A DNA stretch of 64,000 nucleotides from an uncultured Flavobacteriaceae bacterium. Its GTDB lineage: Bacteria; Bacteroidota; Bacteroidia; Flavobacteriales; Flavobacteriaceae. Made by a program: the position numbers and the translations under genes. The notes beneath the pieces are model-generated. The model was not told where the DNA came from. It searched no databases and saw only the letters and a list, made by a program, of their open reading frames with translations. Shown in pieces: positions 62,116 through 64,000 of the stretch (within the stretch, counting starts at the first letter, position 1; each line of letters opens with the position of its first letter). The stretch lies in assembly GCA_947487895.1 (NCBI GenBank), contig CANKYF010000002.1, positions 124,001 through 188,000 on the forward strand, read 5' to 3'.

Positions 62116-64000
62116 TTAAGAAATCTGCTTGTTTTTTCTATATAATGAAAAGATAGTTATAAAAACTAATCCAACTAATAACCCAATGCCCCAATACCAT
62201 AGCGAATTCATTCCAAAATCAATAGGTGTATTATCCCCGACTAAATAAAAACCTCCCCAATAAAATGGGGCTGCTTTATAAATATCAGCTTGTTCTAAAT
62301 ATTGCAATTTGGCTTGTTGCAATGCTTTAGATTTGCTCATACCACCTTTTAGATTGGTATAAAAGTATTTCATAAGCTCTGGTGTGGTTTCATCTGGCAC
62401 TTCCCAACTGCTTAATAACAAACTTTTGGTTCCTGCATATTGAAACGCATGCCCTAAACTCATAATGCCTTCTCCCTTAGCTATTTTACCTGTTCCTGTG
62501 TTACAAGCGCTTAACACGGTTAGTTCAGATGGTATATTCAAGGCAAATAACTCATGACCATACAAGTAACTATCTTCAATAGTGTCTTTACTTTTGGTAA
62601 AATAGAGTTTTGAATTTTGTGGTCTTTCGTTATCCACATCGCCGTGTAAAGCTAAATGTAATATCTTATAGTTACTGGCATGCTTCTTAAAGTTTGCTTC
62701 ATCGGAGTCTTCACCAAAATAATACTGTCCATCAATTATATCTGCAATGACTCTAATTTCTTTTCTTGTACCTGGCAGGTCTTCTGCAACATCTCTCAAC
62801 CTAGACAAACTTATATTTTTAGTCTTCACTACATTGGTAGAATCTGAAAATGAAAATGCTAAGACGCCTTCTTGTCGCTCTTTTTGTTGTTGTTCTTTAA
62901 ACGGGTTGAAGTATAAAGTTGCTGAATTAGCATATGTAATGGCATAGTCTTTTAGTAAATATGGTAATTCACTTAGTGTTTGTGTAGTATCTTCTTTTGT
63001 TAATAATAAATCAAAATTGAGATGCCATAATGAACCGTCAGGAACAATGATAAGTTCATCACCTACTAAATCTTCTTTTATAGGTTTGATTAAGGTATTG
63101 TATATAGAGTTCCCTAATTGCTTATAAGATGTAATGTCTTTGGAAGTAATTGCTTCTCTTAAGTTTTCTATTTGTTTATCTAGTTTAAGAGTTTGCAATT
63201 CTTTGACTATAAACTTATTTTTTGAAATAGTAAATGCATAAGTGGTACTATCTGTCGTAAAAAATTCTAGTAGTGTCGTATTTATATTTAGTTTTTCCTG
63301 AATTTCTGAGACAGAAATCACCTTGTTGTTATGCTTTAATTCGTAGTAGTTTGGATACTCTTTTTCTAGAACTTCCGCTAAAGAATCTTGTGTTCTATTT
63401 ACGTCAAACAATTTACCTTCATAGTCTTGAATAGTTGTGTTATCAATGGAATCTTTTGTTTGCTCAGCAGTTATTCTAGATTCATAATAGGTTTTTTTAG
63501 ATTTTAAATCACTTTCTAGAGTAATTATTTTGCTTGATAATTTAGAGAAACGCTTCGCAATATTATTTGAAAGTAAGTTTTTTAAAGTATTAGATTTACT
63601 CTTTTCCGAATAATAACGTGCTTTTTCTAAATCTGAATCATAATTAGCGATTTTATATTTTAACAAATGAGCAGAAATAGCATCAAAATACATTTCTTTG
63701 GTTTGATAAGCCAAAATTACTTTATCTTCATAATTCTGTTTAGTATCCCTAAGATACTCTACTAATTCATCTAAATTTTCATATAATACAATAGCTTCAT
63801 CAAAACTTTTATTCGTTTTATTCTTTAAGTAGTTTTCTTGTAAGGTTTTGGCTTTCTCAAAAAAAGTGTTAAATAAAAAATTTGAAAAGTAATAATTTTT
63901 AGTAGTAAATTTACTTTTAGAAGTGTAAACACTATTTATCTTTTTATTAAATTTAATAGCTCTATCAAATGCATTTAAAGCAGCTTTATAATTCTTTTGT
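62116..64000 (-). CDS. TPR-CHAT caspase-like protein, gene 2 (5' end outside window)
   Basis: The frame is open to the right window edge (codon start at 63999); a TTG at 63714 is only an internal codon. The product in view is about 627 residues. The N-terminal TPR part is cut; the visible part has a helical segment (NYKAALNAFDRAI, SFDEAIVLYENLDELVEYL), the linker, and the CHAT domain with LHLALHGD and LSACNTGTG intact. A C-terminal membrane helix (WYWGIGLLVGLVFITIF) and basic tail follow. It is transcribed with gene 1, 53 bases upstream of it. Confidence 0.9.
   Translation of the reverse strand, partial: QKNYKAALNAFDRAIKFNKKINSVYTSKSKFTTKNYYFSNFLFNTFFEKAKTLQENYLKNKTNKSFDEAIVLYENLDELVEYLRDTKQNYEDKVILAYQTKEMYFDAISAHLLKYKIANYDSDLEKARYYSEKSKSNTLKNLLSNNIAKRFSKLSSKIITLESDLKSKKTYYESRITAEQTKDSIDNTTIQDYEGKLFDVNRTQDSLAEVLEKEYPNYYELKHNNKVISVSEIQEKLNINTTLLEFFTTDSTTYAFTISKNKFIVKELQTLKLDKQIENLREAITSKDITSYKQLGNSIYNTLIKPIKEDLVGDELIIVPDGSLWHLNFDLLLTKEDTTQTLSELPYLLKDYAITYANSATLYFNPFKEQQQKERQEGVLAFSFSDSTNVVKTKNISLSRLRDVAEDLPGTRKEIRVIADIIDGQYYFGEDSDEANFKKHASNYKILHLALHGDVDNERPQNSKLYFTKSKDTIEDSYLYGHELFALNIPSELTVLSACNTGTGKIAKGEGIMSLGHAFQYAGTKSLLLSSWEVPDETTPELMKYFYTNLKGGMSKSKALQQAKLQYLEQADIYKAAPFYWGGFYLVGDNTPIDFGMNSLWYWGIGLLVGLVFITIFSLYRKNKQIS

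Noticed and set aside
58814-64000. TPR-CHAT proteins as Csx29/Craspase-type CRISPR effectors
   Set aside because: There is no CRISPR array or cas gene, and both proteins have export and membrane-anchor signals, unlike the cytosolic Csx29.

Overview
The window is AT-rich chromosomal DNA of a flavobacterium (Bacteroidota, most likely family Flavobacteriaceae). This rests on TonB receptors with carboxypeptidase-like N-terminal domains, a FecI/FecR/receptor trio, two proteins with Por (type IX) secretion C-terminal sorting domains, many lipoproteins, TAnnTTTG-type promoters, a leuC-D-(cimA/leuA)-B operon and a hisG-D-C-B-H-A-F-IE operon with fused hisIE and hisB. I see no rRNA, tRNA, CRISPR array, transposase or phage gene.

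Layout. 0-4.1 kb: ECF sigma factor (5' end outside the window), FecR anti-sigma factor and a transducing TonB receptor. 4.3-6.9 kb: secreted or lipoprotein alpha/beta hydrolases and a small envelope protein, all on the minus strand. 7.0-13.0 kb: LytS/LytTR two-component pair, LysR regulator, a second TonB-type barrel and an Asp/Glu racemase. 13.2-14.6 kb: a T9SS-exported protein with 165-bp tandem repeats. 14.6-18.1 kb: a gene-poor islet with ParD/ParE, a four-helix membrane protein and a metallophosphoesterase, bracketed by an imperfect direct repeat of about 81 bp. 18.1-23.2 kb: a tight six-gene operon with three GT-B-like glycosyltransferases, a basic membrane protein, a Cys/His-cluster protein with a Gly-rich tail, and a lipoprotein. 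23.3-28.7 kb: VTT membrane protein, DUF4251 lipoprotein, DUF3817, MscS channel, and a second copy of the envelope-protein/hydrolase module seen at 4.3-6.0 kb. 28.8-33.6 kb: leu operon. 33.8-43.6 kb: mixed housekeeping and surface genes, including a TetR/SDR pair with matching 20-bp operators. 43.7-51.8 kb: his operon. 51.9-58.7 kb: band-7 protein, VWA protein, FabG and an M16 peptidase. 58.8-64.0 kb: two tandem TPR-CHAT proteins, the second cut by the window end.

The most informative non-ORF signals are these. (1) A 17-codon his leader peptide (MTFIQTHHHFHICSQAK) is followed by a terminator hairpin just ahead of hisG, which points to ribosome-mediated attenuation. (2) Two near-identical TetR operators overlap -7 promoter elements. 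(3) A signal peptide is separated from its mature protein by a -1 frameshift in a short A-run (37.5-38.3 kb). (4) Two dispersed intergenic repeat families are present, one of which fills the long intercistronic gaps of the leu and his operons. (5) The leu operon synthase looks more like a Leptospira-type citramalate synthase than a classical LeuA, which would tie LeuBCD to isoleucine as well as leucine synthesis. (6) The his operon carries two unexpected genes: a cyclic-phosphate-processing receiver (cREC) protein and a 59-codon GTG-start ORF.
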